From Duganella alba (lineage in GTDB: Bacteria; Pseudomonadota; Gammaproteobacteria; Burkholderiales; Burkholderiaceae_D): a DNA stretch of 64,000 nucleotides. Location of the stretch: contig NZ_WKJN01000023.1 of assembly GCF_009674495.1 (NCBI RefSeq), forward strand, positions 40,934 through 104,933, read 5' to 3'. Under the pieces are notes generated by a model. The model was not told the origin of the DNA and did not search any database. It saw nothing but the letters and a program-made list of their open reading frames with translations. Within the stretch, counting starts at the first letter, position 1. The number at the start of each line of letters is the position of its first letter. Positions 35,637-45,300 of the stretch are shown one piece after another. The position numbers and the translations under genes are program-made.

Positions 35637-35870
35637 CGCGTCGATCAGTTCCCTGACGTCGGCCAGCAGCGCCTCGCTGCATCCCCGGCTGGAGGCGAAA
35701 TGGCGGTTGCCCAGCGTGACCACCTGCGTGCGCGCATCGACCCACAAGTCCCCGCTTTCGCTCTGCACGGTCAGCGCGGCGTGCGCGGTGCCGGTATAAC
35801 GCTGCTCACGGCAGATGCTGTGGATAACGATATCCCAGCCCAGGTATTCGGAAGTGAAGATCGCGTCCAA
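35625..35870 (-). CDS. Small hypothetical protein, probable TTG start
   Basis: An 81-residue reading frame. The part with protein-like composition starts at TTG (35870), placed 5 nt after GGGGGAC and 16 bp past the stop of the upstream esterase gene. The frame is open further up, but that part lies in the esterase gene and has a shadow composition. The sequence (EYLGWDIVIHSICREQRYTG... DLWVDARTQVVTLGNRHF) looks like a small alpha/beta protein. It is probably cotranscribed with the esterase. The family is not recognised. Confidence 0.6.
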   Translation of the reverse strand: MDAIFTSEYLGWDIVIHSICREQRYTGTAHAALTVQSESGDLWVDARTQVVTLGNRHFASSRGCSEALLADVRELIDALKK

Positions 35871-35886
35871 AGGCGTCCCCCGGCCA

Positions 35887-36753
35887 CTATGGCTGCGGTT
35901 CGGTGACGAACTGCTCGACCTGGTCGAGCACCGGCGCCAGCCAGTGCATCGGCCCGGCGAGCGTGGCGACCAGCGTTGTGTGACGCACCTTGTCGTAATA
36001 GCGTTCCTGCACCGGCACCTGCTGCGCACGCAGCGCGGCCGCCAGCTTGCCGGTGTTGCGCGCCGGATCGACCAGGTCGTCCTTGCGCGCCGCGATCAGC
36101 AAGGCCGCCGGCGCCGCCGCGCTGACGTGGTTGATCGGCTGCGAGGCGGGCGGCGTATTCGGGAAGTGGAACACCGGCCTGGTGGTCGGATTTTCGATCG
36201 GCAGGAAATCATACGGACCGGCCAGCCCGATCCAGCCGCGCAGGTCGGCCGGCGACAGCCCCTGCGCCGCCAGCCAGCGGCCGTCGAGCGCGATCATGGC
36301 GGCGTTGTAGGCGCCGGCGCTGTGGCCCATCACGTACAGCCGGCCCGGATCGCCGCCGTAGTGGCGCGCCTCACGCTTGGCCCACGCCACCGCCTGCGCC
36401 GCGTCATTCAGGAAATCGGGATAGCTCACTTCGGGATACAGCCGGTAATCGGCAATCACGGCGACGATGCCGCGCGAGGCCAACGCGCGGCCGACAAAGG
36501 CATAATCGGCCCGCTCGCCAGCCACCCAGTTGCCGCCGTAGAAGAACACCACCACCGGCGCCTGCCCGTGGGCGTCGCGCGGCCGGTAGACATCCAGCTT
36601 GCGGCGCGGACCGTCGCCATAGGCCAGGTCCGCCGTGCGTTCGGCGCCGCCGGCCGGCGTCAGCGCGTTCAGCACCGTCAGCGGCGAACAGGCGGCCAGC
36701 GCCAGCAGCAAGAGTGGTAAGCCTACAGCCAGCAGGAGGGTTGGTCGTGTCAT
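35887..36753 (-). CDS. Alpha/beta hydrolase (esterase) lipoprotein
   Basis: A 288-residue lipoprotein with lipobox LAAC (Cys22) and a carboxylesterase/BD-FAE-type alpha/beta hydrolase fold. The oxyanion-hole motif reads VVFFYGGNWVAG (HGGxW variant) near 68 and the nucleophile elbow GHSAGAYNAAM near 142. The catalytic Asp is in AARKDDLVDP, and His is in VRHTTL near 262. It would act as a membrane-anchored esterase in the periplasm. The start could be a GTG at 36762, but the ATG at 36753 fits the signal peptide. The gene upstream is orn. Confidence 0.85.
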   Translation of the reverse strand: MTRPTLLLAVGLPLLLLALAACSPLTVLNALTPAGGAERTADLAYGDGPRRKLDVYRPRDAHGQAPVVVFFYGGNWVAGERADYAFVGRALASRGIVAVIADYRLYPEVSYPDFLNDAAQAVAWAKREARHYGGDPGRLYVMGHSAGAYNAAMIALDGRWLAAQGLSPADLRGWIGLAGPYDFLPIENPTTRPVFHFPNTPPASQPINHVSAAAPAALLIAARKDDLVDPARNTGKLAAALRAQQVPVQERYYDKVRHTTLVATLAGPMHWLAPVLDQVEQFVTEPQP

Positions 36754-36806
36754 GCCACCCACTCTAGCCCGCCTGCGCGGCGCGCACCGTGCGCCACAGC
36801 ACAGCC

Positions 36807-36831
36807 AAAAAAAACGCCGGCTGGGCCGGCG
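36807..36831 (-). terminator. Intrinsic terminator of orn
   Basis: On the minus strand CGCCGGC and GCCGGCG pair around a 3-nt loop and are followed by eight T. This is a strong terminator, 10 bp past the orn stop. Confidence 0.9.
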
Positions 36832-36840
36832 CGGGAGGCA

Positions 36841-37434
36841 TTACAGCTTGATGAAGTGCTCGCGGTAGTATTTCAGCTCTTCGATCGACTCGACGATGTC
36901 GGCCAGCGCGGTGTGCATCTGGGCCTTCTTGAAGCCGCTGACCATTTCCGGTTTCCAGCGCTTGCCCAGCTCTTTCAGCGTCGACACGTCGATGTTCCGG
37001 TAGTGGAAGTACGCTTCCAGCTTCGGCATGTAGCGCACCATGAAGCGGCGGTCCTGGCCGATGGTGTTGCCGCACATTGGCGCTTTACCCTTCGGCACCC
37101 ACAGCTTCATGAACTTGATCAGCTCTTCCTCGGCCTGCGCCTCGGTCACGGTCGACGCCTTGACGCGGTCGATCAGGCCCGAGCGGCCGTGCGTGCCCTT
37201 GTTCCAGTTGTCCATCTTGTCCAGCGTCTCGTCCGACTGGTGGATGGCGAACACCGGGCCTTCGGCCAGCACGTTCAGGTGCATGTCGGTGACCACGATC
37301 GCCACTTCGATGATGCGGTCGGTGTCCGGCTCCAGGCCGGTCATTTCCATATCGACCCACACCAGGTTGAATTCGTTCTGGCGCGGCGCGGCGGGAACTG
37401 CGGAACCTTCTGGCAAATCAGTAGCTTGTGACAT
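36841..37434 (-). CDS. orn: Oligoribonuclease
   Basis: A 197-residue 3'-5' exonuclease of the DEDDh family that degrades oligoribonucleotides of 2-5 nt and, in many bacteria, pGpG from c-di-GMP turnover. Motifs are intact: Asp28 and Glu30 in WVDMEMTGLEPD, MCGNTIGQDRRFM, and the final H-x4-D in HTALADIVESI. The N-terminal extension of about 20 residues is typical of Burkholderiales. It is divergent from the M48 protease gene. Confidence 0.97.
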   Translation of the reverse strand: MSQATDLPEGSAVPAAPRQNEFNLVWVDMEMTGLEPDTDRIIEVAIVVTDMHLNVLAEGPVFAIHQSDETLDKMDNWNKGTHGRSGLIDRVKASTVTEAQAEEELIKFMKLWVPKGKAPMCGNTIGQDRRFMVRYMPKLEAYFHYRNIDVSTLKELGKRWKPEMVSGFKKAQMHTALADIVESIEELKYYREHFIKL

Positions 37435-37490
37435 AATTCTCTTCTCTTGGCTAAATTAATCCGAATCCGCCATTTTCTCACAGGCATAGA

Positions 37491-38759
37491 ATGTATTCAC
37501 TCGCGTTTTCGATTTTGTTCGTATCTTTCATCATTTTGACGCTGCTGGTCCGTTTTTGGCTGGCGTCGCGTCAACTCCGTCATGTGCTGGCGCACCGCAG
37601 TGCCGTGCCGGCGGAGTTTGCCGAAAAGATACCACTGGCCGCGCACCAGAAAGCCGCCGATTACACCATCGCGCGCACCCAGTACGGCCTGCTGACGCTG
37701 CTGGTGAACACGGCCGTGCTGGTCGGCTTCACGCTGCTGGGCGGCCTGCAATGGCTGTCGCTGCAGATCTTCCAGGTCACCGGTCCCGGCATGACCTACC
37801 AGCTGGCGCTGCTGGCGGCGTTCGCCGTCATCTCCGGCGTCATCGACCTGCCGTTCGATTATTACAAGCAGTTCAGCCTGGAGCAACGTTTCGGTTTTAA
37901 CAAGATGAGCAAGGGCCTGTTCTTCGGCGACATGATCAAGGGCGCCCTGCTGGGCGCGGCCATCGGCCTGCCGCTGGCCTGGGTGGTGCTGACCTTGATG
38001 AACCAGACCGGCAACCTGTGGTGGCTGTACACCTGGGTGGTGTGGAGCGGCTTCCAGCTGCTGATGATGGTGCTGTTCCCGACCGTGATCGCGCCGCTGT
38101 TCAACAAATTCACGCCGCTGGAAGACCAGTCGCTGAAAGCCCGTATCGAAGGCCTGATGCAGCGCGTCGGCTTCGCCTCCAAGGGCCTGTTCGTGATGGA
38201 CGGCTCCAAGCGCAGCGCCCACGGCAACGCCTACTTCTCCGGCTTTGGCGCCAACAAGCGCATCGTCTTCTTCGATACGCTGCTGGCGCGCCTGCAGCCA
38301 CAGGAAATCGAGGCGGTGCTGGCGCACGAGCTGGGCCACTTCAAGCTCAAGCACATCATCAAGCGCATCGGCATGATGTTCGCCATTTCGCTGGGCTTCC
38401 TGGCCCTGCTCGGCTACCTGAAGACCCAGCCATGGTTCTACGACGGCCTGGGCGTCAATCCGCTGGTGCTGCCGGGCCAGGGCAACGACGCCATGGCGCT
38501 GCTGCTGTTCATGCTGGTGCTGCCGGTGTTCACCTTCCTGTTCAATCCGCTGACCTCGCTCGGCTCGCGCAAGCACGAATTCGAGGCGGACGCCTTCGCC
38601 GCCCGGCATACCGACGCGCGCGATCTGGTGTCGGCGCTGGTCAAGATGTACGAGGACAATGCCTCGACCCTGACGCCCGATCCGCTGCATTCGGCCTTTT
38701 ACGATTCGCACCCGCCGGCCAGCGTGCGCATCCGCCAACTGACGCTGGCGGCCTCATGA
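37491..38759 (+). CDS. M48 family metallopeptidase (CAAX prenyl protease 1/Ste24-like)
   Basis: A 422-residue integral membrane zinc protease. Several TMs in the N-terminal half precede the catalytic HELGHFKLKH near residue 278, and the third zinc ligand Glu is in SRKHEFEADAFAARH near 363. This is the full-length Ste24-type layout. Bacterial members probably act in membrane-protein quality control. Its stop overlaps the phhB start (ATGA), so phhB and rsgA are likely cotranscribed. Confidence 0.93.
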   Translation: MYSLAFSILFVSFIILTLLVRFWLASRQLRHVLAHRSAVPAEFAEKIPLAAHQKAADYTIARTQYGLLTLLVNTAVLVGFTLLGGLQWLSLQIFQVTGPGMTYQLALLAAFAVISGVIDLPFDYYKQFSLEQRFGFNKMSKGLFFGDMIKGALLGAAIGLPLAWVVLTLMNQTGNLWWLYTWVVWSGFQLLMMVLFPTVIAPLFNKFTPLEDQSLKARIEGLMQRVGFASKGLFVMDGSKRSAHGNAYFSGFGANKRIVFFDTLLARLQPQEIEAVLAHELGHFKLKHIIKRIGMMFAISLGFLALLGYLKTQPWFYDGLGVNPLVLPGQGNDAMALLLFMLVLPVFTFLFNPLTSLGSRKHEFEADAFAARHTDARDLVSALVKMYEDNASTLTPDPLHSAFYDSHPPASVRIRQLTLAAS

Positions 38760-39103
38760 TCGCCACCCGCGCCGACCTGCTGGCCGCCCGCTGCCGTCCG
38801 CGCAAGGACGCGCTGGACGCCGGCGAGGCCGCGCGCCTGCTGGCGCTGTTGCCGGACTGGGCGGTCGACAACGGCCGCCTGGTGCGCAGTTTCACGTTCA
38901 AGAATTATCATCGCACCATGGCCTTCGTCAACGCCCTGGCATACGTAAGCCACAATGAAGACCACCACCCCGAAATGACCGTCACTTACAACACCTGCGT
39001 CGTCCGCTACGACACCCATTCCGCCCACGGCCTGACCGACAACGACTTCATCTGCGCCGCCAAGGCGGACGCGCTGTACCAGCAAGCGGCGGTGGCGGCA
39101 TGA
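38756..39103 (+). CDS. phhB: Pterin-4a-carbinolamine dehydratase
   Basis: A 115-residue enzyme that dehydrates 4a-hydroxytetrahydrobiopterin, recycling the cofactor of aromatic-amino-acid hydroxylases. The catalytic block YVSHNEDHHPEMTVTYNTC (His-His-Pro) is at about residues 64-82. The ATG overlaps the stop of the upstream protease gene, and the end overlaps rsgA by 4 bp. No phenylalanine hydroxylase gene is present in the window. Confidence 0.94.
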   Translation: MIATRADLLAARCRPRKDALDAGEAARLLALLPDWAVDNGRLVRSFTFKNYHRTMAFVNALAYVSHNEDHHPEMTVTYNTCVVRYDTHSAHGLTDNDFICAAKADALYQQAAVAA

Positions 39104-40011
39104 GCGGCGCGGCGGAACAGCGCAGCGCGGTCATCATCGCCGCCCACGGCCGCCACTACCTGGCGGAGTCGGACGGCGTCAAGCTGCAATGCGTCACGCG
39201 CGGCAAGAAGACCAATGTGGCGGTGGGCGACTTCGTGCGCATCACCATGACCTCGCCCGACCAGGGCGTGATCGACAAGATCGAGGAACGCAAGACGCTG
39301 CTGTACCGCTCGGACCAGTACAAGTCCAAGCTGCTGGCGGCCAACCTGACGCAGCTGTTCATCGTGGTCGCCACCGAGCCGGGCTTCACCGACGACCTGG
39401 TGTCGCGTTCGCTGGTGGCGGCCGAAGCGGCCGGCATCAAGGCCCACCTGATCCTCAACAAGACCGACGTGGCCGCCGCCCTGCCGCGCGCGCGCGAACG
39501 GGTGCAGCTGTACGCCAGCCTGGGCTATCCGGTGCATGAAGTGTCGGCCACGGCCGAGCCGGAACACGCGGTCGCCACCTTGCGGCCGCTGCTGGCGGGC
39601 CAGTCGTCGATTCTGATCGGCCAGTCGGGCATGGGCAAATCGTCGCTGATCAACCTGCTGGTGCCGGACGCCGACATCGCCGTGCGCGAAATCTCGGCCG
39701 CGCTCGACACCGGCAAGCACACCACCACCTTCACCCGGCTGTACACGCTGCCGGACCTGGGACCGGAATCGTCGATCATCGATTCGCCGGGCTTCCAGGA
39801 GTTCGGCCTCTACCATCTGACCGAGGGCATGCTGGAGCGCGCCTTTGTAGAATTCGAACCGTACCTGGGCCACTGCAAGTTCTACAACTGCCGCCACCTG
39901 ATCGAGCCGCAATGCGCGATACTGGCCGCTGTGGAAGAAGGCAAGATCGCCAGGATGCGCCATACCCTGTACGGACAGCTCTTGCACGAATCGTCACAGA
40001 CACTGTATTAA
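39100..40011 (+). CDS. rsgA: Ribosome small-subunit-dependent GTPase A
   Basis: A 303-residue circularly permuted GTPase that checks 30S maturation. An OB fold (residues about 8-75) is followed by the GTPase domain in permuted order G4 (LNKTD), G1 (GQSGMGKSS near 170) and G3 (DSPGFQEFG). The C-terminal zinc domain is CKFYNCRHLIEPQCAI. Length and order fit RsgA fully. It is the last gene of the M48-phhB-rsgA group. Confidence 0.97.
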   Translation: MSGAAEQRSAVIIAAHGRHYLAESDGVKLQCVTRGKKTNVAVGDFVRITMTSPDQGVIDKIEERKTLLYRSDQYKSKLLAANLTQLFIVVATEPGFTDDLVSRSLVAAEAAGIKAHLILNKTDVAAALPRARERVQLYASLGYPVHEVSATAEPEHAVATLRPLLAGQSSILIGQSGMGKSSLINLLVPDADIAVREISAALDTGKHTTTFTRLYTLPDLGPESSIIDSPGFQEFGLYHLTEGMLERAFVEFEPYLGHCKFYNCRHLIEPQCAILAAVEEGKIARMRHTLYGQLLHESSQTLY

Positions 40012-40064
40012 AAGCAAGGCATTTGTGCCTATAATGCCTAAGAGCAAGTCTCCTGGGGAATGTG

Positions 40065-42896
40065 ATGGACATGTTTGCGCTGGACGACGCGTTAGCCGAG
40101 TGGGAGGCCGCCCTGCCCTCCCTGCGCGGCGCTGCGCGTTTGCCCTTGCTGCTGCCGCTGGCCTGGCATCTGCGCCAGCGCGACACCGGCCGCGCGCTGC
40201 AAATGGCGGACGAGGCCGAAGCGCTGCTGCCGGCCGCCGCCCTCTCGCCTGACGAAACCGGCGTCATCGCGGCGCGCCTGCACCTGGTGCGGGCGGAAGC
40301 CTCCTGGCTGTCCGGCCAGCTGCAGGCCGCCGACGCGCTGGCGCTGCAGGCGGGCGAACGCTGCGCCGCCCTCCACCACCATCCCGGCCGCGCCGACGCC
40401 CACTGGCTGCGCGCCTGGATCGCCATCGACAGCGGCGACCACGCGCGCGCCGAACAGGAACTGGAACAGATGGCGGCGGCCGCGCGCGACGCCGGCGACC
40501 GCCGCCGCTGCGCCATCGCCGACGCCGTCAACGCCCGCTGGGCCGTGCTGCGCGACCTGAGCAGCGCACAACAGCGCTGGGCGCAGCGCTTCACGGCCGA
40601 GGAAGAGGAACTGCCCGGCGTCGCCAGCTGGATCTACGATTACTACGGCCTGGCCGCCAGCCAGGCCAGCGATTTCGGCGCCGCCGCCGGCCACTACCTG
40701 CACTGCTACGAAGCGGCGCTGGAAACCGGCCAGATGCGCATGGCGATCACCGCTGCCATCAACATCGGCCTCGACTTCACCACCCTCAACGACCACCACG
40801 CGGCGCTGGAGTGGATGGAAACGGCGCTCGACCTGGCGCGCCCCACCGGCTGGCCGCGCAGCATCGGCGCCTGCCTGACGCACACCGCCGACACCATGCG
40901 CCGCCTGGGCCGGCTGGACGCCACCGCCGAACTGCTGCGGGAGGCGGTGCGCATCCTGGCGCCGCTGTCCGGCGCGCGCAGCTACGCCACCGCGCTGCAA
41001 TACCTGGGCGACCTGTCGCTGGACCAGGGCGAATACCCGGCCGCGCTGGACGCCTTCCGCAAGCTCGAAGCGCGCGGCGACGCGCTCGGGCACGCCGACT
41101 TCCAGAGCATCGCCCGGCGCGGCCAGGCGCACGCGCTGTGCTTCCTCGACCGGCCGCAGGAAGCCATGGCCGCCGCCGGGCGCGCGGCCGAACTGGCGCA
41201 GGCGCAGGCCGACCGCTACAACCACGTCGCCGCGCTGCGCGTGATCTCGCTGATCCACCTGCGCCACCAGTTGCCGGCGCCGGCCGGCATGACCGAGCCG
41301 AACGCCACGCTGCACTTCCTGCACCAGGCGCTGGCGGCGGCCGGCCATATCAACGGCTACACGCTGCCGGCCGACCTGCACGACGCGCTGGCGCGCGAGT
41401 ACGCCCACATCGGCGACTACCGCAAGGCCTATGAGGCGGCGCAGGAGGCGGCCAGCGCGCGCGAGAAAACCCACAGCCAGGACGCCACCAACCGCGCCAT
41501 CGCCATGCAGGTGCAGCACCAGACCGAGAACACGCGCGCCGAAGGCTTCCACCACCGCGAGCTAGCGGCGTCCGAAGCGCGCCGCATCGACCTGCTGCAA
41601 CAGACCCAGGCCACGCTGGAGCGCCTGTCGGCGATCGGCCAGGAGATCACCACCCACCTCGACGCCGGCGCCGTGTTCCAGGCGCTGGACCGCCACGTGC
41701 AGGCGCTGCTGCCGGCCAATTCGCTGGCGATCTATATGTGCGACCCGGGCTGCGACACCATCAGCCGCGTGTTCGGCATCGAGAACGGCCAGCCGCTGGC
41801 CAGCAACACCATCGAGATCGACAACCCGCGCGCCAACGCCGCCCGCAGCCTGCGCGAGCGCACCGAAATCTACGTCGCCGACGCCGGCCCGGACGACATT
41901 TTCCTCGCTCCCGGCACGCAGCTGATGGCCAGCGCGCTGTACGTGCCGTTGCTGGTGGGGGAACGCATTCTCGGCGTGATGACGGTGCAGAGCACCCGCG
42001 CCAACGCCTACGGCGAACGCGAACGCCTGATCTTCCGCACGCTGTGCGCCTACGGCGCCATCGCCCTGGACAACGCCGAAGCCTACCGCCAGCTGAAGGA
42101 TGCGCAGACGCAGCTGGTGTCGCAGGAGAAGCTGGCGGCGCTGGGCGCGCTGATGGCCGGCGTGGCGCACGAGCTGAATACGCCGATCGGCAACAGCCTG
42201 CTGATCGCCAGCACGCTGTTGCAAAAAACCGAGGAGCTGGAACAGCAGATGAACGGCTCCGGCCTGAAACGCTCGTCGCTGGCCACCTACCTGGAAGACG
42301 CGCGCAAGGCGCACGAACTGGTGATGCGCGGCCTGACCAGCGCCGCCAACCTGGTCAACAGCTTCAAGCAGGTGGCGGTGGACCGCACCACCGAGCAACG
42401 GCGCGAATTCAACCTGTGGCAGGTGTCGCAGGAAGTGATCGCCACCATGATGAACCGCATCCGCGCCGCCAACCACCGCATCGAGCTGGAAATGCCGGAC
42501 ACGATTGTGCTCGACAGCTATCCCGGCCCCTACGGCCAGGTGATCGCCAACTTCATCAACAACGCCCTGCTGCACGCGTTTGCGCGCGAAGGCAGCGGCA
42601 GCATGTGGCTGCGCGCCCACGCGCCGGTGGACGGCCGGGTGCAGGTGACGTTCCGCGACAACGGCAGCGGCATCGCGCCGGAACACATGTCGCGCATCTT
42701 CGATCCCTTCTTCACCACCAAGCTGGGACAGGGCGGCAGCGGCCTGGGACTGTCGATCAGCTACAACATTGTCACATCGCTCATGGGCGGCCTGATCACC
42801 GTCCACAGCTCGCGCGAAGGCACCACCTTCACCCTCGATCTCCCGCTGACGGCGCCGGAGAACAAGCTGCCCTCCACCACCCACATCTATCATTGA
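40065..42896 (+). CDS. Large cytoplasmic TPR-GAF sensor histidine kinase
   Basis: A 943-residue soluble kinase. TPR-like helical repeats occupy residues 1-470, a coiled coil about 470-530, and a GAF domain about 540-690 (SLAIYMCDPGCDTISRVF; ALYVPLLVGERILGVMTVQ). A long-helix dimerisation domain has H-box GVAHELNTPIGN with His702. The ATPase domain carries NFINNALLHAF, DNGSGI and LGQGGSGLGLSI. No TM and no receiver domain are present, and no response regulator gene lies beside it. The ATG at 40065 is preceded by GGGGAA; a GTG directly before it is in frame. Confidence 0.92.
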   Translation: MDMFALDDALAEWEAALPSLRGAARLPLLLPLAWHLRQRDTGRALQMADEAEALLPAAALSPDETGVIAARLHLVRAEASWLSGQLQAADALALQAGERCAALHHHPGRADAHWLRAWIAIDSGDHARAEQELEQMAAAARDAGDRRRCAIADAVNARWAVLRDLSSAQQRWAQRFTAEEEELPGVASWIYDYYGLAASQASDFGAAAGHYLHCYEAALETGQMRMAITAAINIGLDFTTLNDHHAALEWMETALDLARPTGWPRSIGACLTHTADTMRRLGRLDATAELLREAVRILAPLSGARSYATALQYLGDLSLDQGEYPAALDAFRKLEARGDALGHADFQSIARRGQAHALCFLDRPQEAMAAAGRAAELAQAQADRYNHVAALRVISLIHLRHQLPAPAGMTEPNATLHFLHQALAAAGHINGYTLPADLHDALAREYAHIGDYRKAYEAAQEAASAREKTHSQDATNRAIAMQVQHQTENTRAEGFHHRELAASEARRIDLLQQTQATLERLSAIGQEITTHLDAGAVFQALDRHVQALLPANSLAIYMCDPGCDTISRVFGIENGQPLASNTIEIDNPRANAARSLRERTEIYVADAGPDDIFLAPGTQLMASALYVPLLVGERILGVMTVQSTRANAYGERERLIFRTLCAYGAIALDNAEAYRQLKDAQTQLVSQEKLAALGALMAGVAHELNTPIGNSLLIASTLLQKTEELEQQMNGSGLKRSSLATYLEDARKAHELVMRGLTSAANLVNSFKQVAVDRTTEQRREFNLWQVSQEVIATMMNRIRAANHRIELEMPDTIVLDSYPGPYGQVIANFINNALLHAFAREGSGSMWLRAHAPVDGRVQVTFRDNGSGIAPEHMSRIFDPFFTTKLGQGGSGLGLSISYNIVTSLMGGLITVHSSREGTTFTLDLPLTAPENKLPSTTHIYH

Positions 42897-42915
42897 GCGC
42901 CATTCCCGCTAAGTG

Positions 42916-42929
42916 CCTGTATAGACAGG
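42916..42929. promoter_or_regulatory. Inverted repeat upstream of argF
   Basis: CCTGT-ATAG-ACAGG is a perfect 5-bp dyad about 95 bp before the argF start. A TATAAT at 42969-42974 lies downstream of it and may be the -10. It could be an arginine-pathway operator; a classical ArgR box is not evident. Confidence 0.45.
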
Positions 42930-43000
42930 ATAATCTGCGGTAATTAGCCCTACTCGCCGAATTGCCTTTATAATTGTTCGGCTAAGCCATAGCCATCTGT

Positions 43001-43020
43001 TAGTTGTCAGCTAGTTGTCA
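43001..43020 (+). repeat. Tandem TAGTTGTCA in the argF leader
   Basis: TAGTTGTCA occurs at 43001-43009 and 43012-43020, a direct repeat with 11-bp period ending 2 bp before the argF ATG. No good Shine-Dalgarno sequence lies there. This may be a leader binding site or chance. Confidence 0.4.
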
Positions 43021-43022
43021 TT

Positions 43023-43949
43023 ATGCCTACCCAAAAACCGATCAAGCATTACCTGCAGTTTTCCGACCTCACGCTGGAAGAGTATGAGTACGTCATCGAA
43101 CGCGCGCACCTCATCAAGCGCAAGTTCAAGAACTACGAGATCTACCACCCGCTGATCGACCGCACGCTGGTCATGGTCTTCGAAAAGAATTCGACCCGCA
43201 CCCGCCTCTCGTTCGAGGCCGGCATGCACCAGCTGGGTGGCGCCGCCATCTACCTGAACACGCGCGACTCCCAGCTGGGCCGCGGCGAGCCGGTGGAAGA
43301 CGCCGGCCAGGTCATGAGCCGCATGTGCGACATCATCATGGTGCGCACCTTCGGCCAGGACATCATCGAGCGTTTCGCCGCCCATTCGCGCGTGCCGGTG
43401 ATTAATGGCCTGACCAACGAACACCACCCGTGCCAGGTGTTTGCCGACATCTTCACCTACTACGAGCATCGCGGCTCGATCACCGGCAAGACGGTGGCCT
43501 GGGTCGGTGACGCCAACAACATGCTGTACTCGTGGCTGCAGGCGGCCGAAGTCTTCGGCTTCCATGTCAACGTGTCGACGCCGAAGGGCTACGACATGGA
43601 CATGTCGCTGGTCTCGACCGACCGCTTCACCTTCTTCGACAATCCGTCCGACGCCTGCGAAGGCGCGCACCTGGTCAACACCGACGTCTGGACCAGCATG
43701 GGCTACGAAGAGGAAAACGCCGCCCGCCTGAAAGCCTTCGACGGCTGGATCGTCGACAGCGCCAAGATGGCGCGCGCCGCACCGGATGCGCTGTTCATGC
43801 ACTGCCTGCCCGCCCACCGCGGCGAGGAAGTTTCGGCCGACGTCATCGACGGCCCGCAGTCGGTGGTCTGGGACGAGGCGGAAAACCGCCTGCACATCCA
43901 GAAGGCATTGATCGAGTACCTGCTGCTCGGTCGCATCGATACACAATAA
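43023..43949 (+). CDS. argF: Ornithine carbamoyltransferase
   Basis: A 308-residue enzyme making citrulline from ornithine and carbamoyl phosphate. The carbamoyl-phosphate motif STRTR is in EKNSTRTRLSFEAGMHQLGG (about residues 53-72), with RTFGQD, HPCQ, and the ornithine-binding FMHCLPAHRGEEV with its catalytic Cys near 261. The ribosome-binding site is weak and the leader carries a short tandem repeat. It precedes argG by 25 bp, so the two steps to argininosuccinate are probably cotranscribed. Confidence 0.97.
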   Translation: MPTQKPIKHYLQFSDLTLEEYEYVIERAHLIKRKFKNYEIYHPLIDRTLVMVFEKNSTRTRLSFEAGMHQLGGAAIYLNTRDSQLGRGEPVEDAGQVMSRMCDIIMVRTFGQDIIERFAAHSRVPVINGLTNEHHPCQVFADIFTYYEHRGSITGKTVAWVGDANNMLYSWLQAAEVFGFHVNVSTPKGYDMDMSLVSTDRFTFFDNPSDACEGAHLVNTDVWTSMGYEEENAARLKAFDGWIVDSAKMARAAPDALFMHCLPAHRGEEVSADVIDGPQSVVWDEAENRLHIQKALIEYLLLGRIDTQ

Positions 43950-43974
43950 ATTCAACACACACTTTGGAACTAGC

Positions 43975-45207
<1,233 letters not shown>

Positions 45208-45231
45208 GACCTGCTTTCACCGCGTGATAGA

Positions 45232-45260
45232 AATGGCCGCTCGCTGAGCGGCCATTTTTT
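45232..45260 (+). terminator. Intrinsic terminator of argFG
   Basis: AATGGCCGCTC (45232-45242) pairs with GAGCGGCCATT (45246-45256) around GCT, followed by a run of T. It separates argG from the Wsp operon. Confidence 0.92.
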
Positions 45261-45300
45261 TGATACATTGGCTCAACGTCCTGATTGGGAGTGGTGCCAC

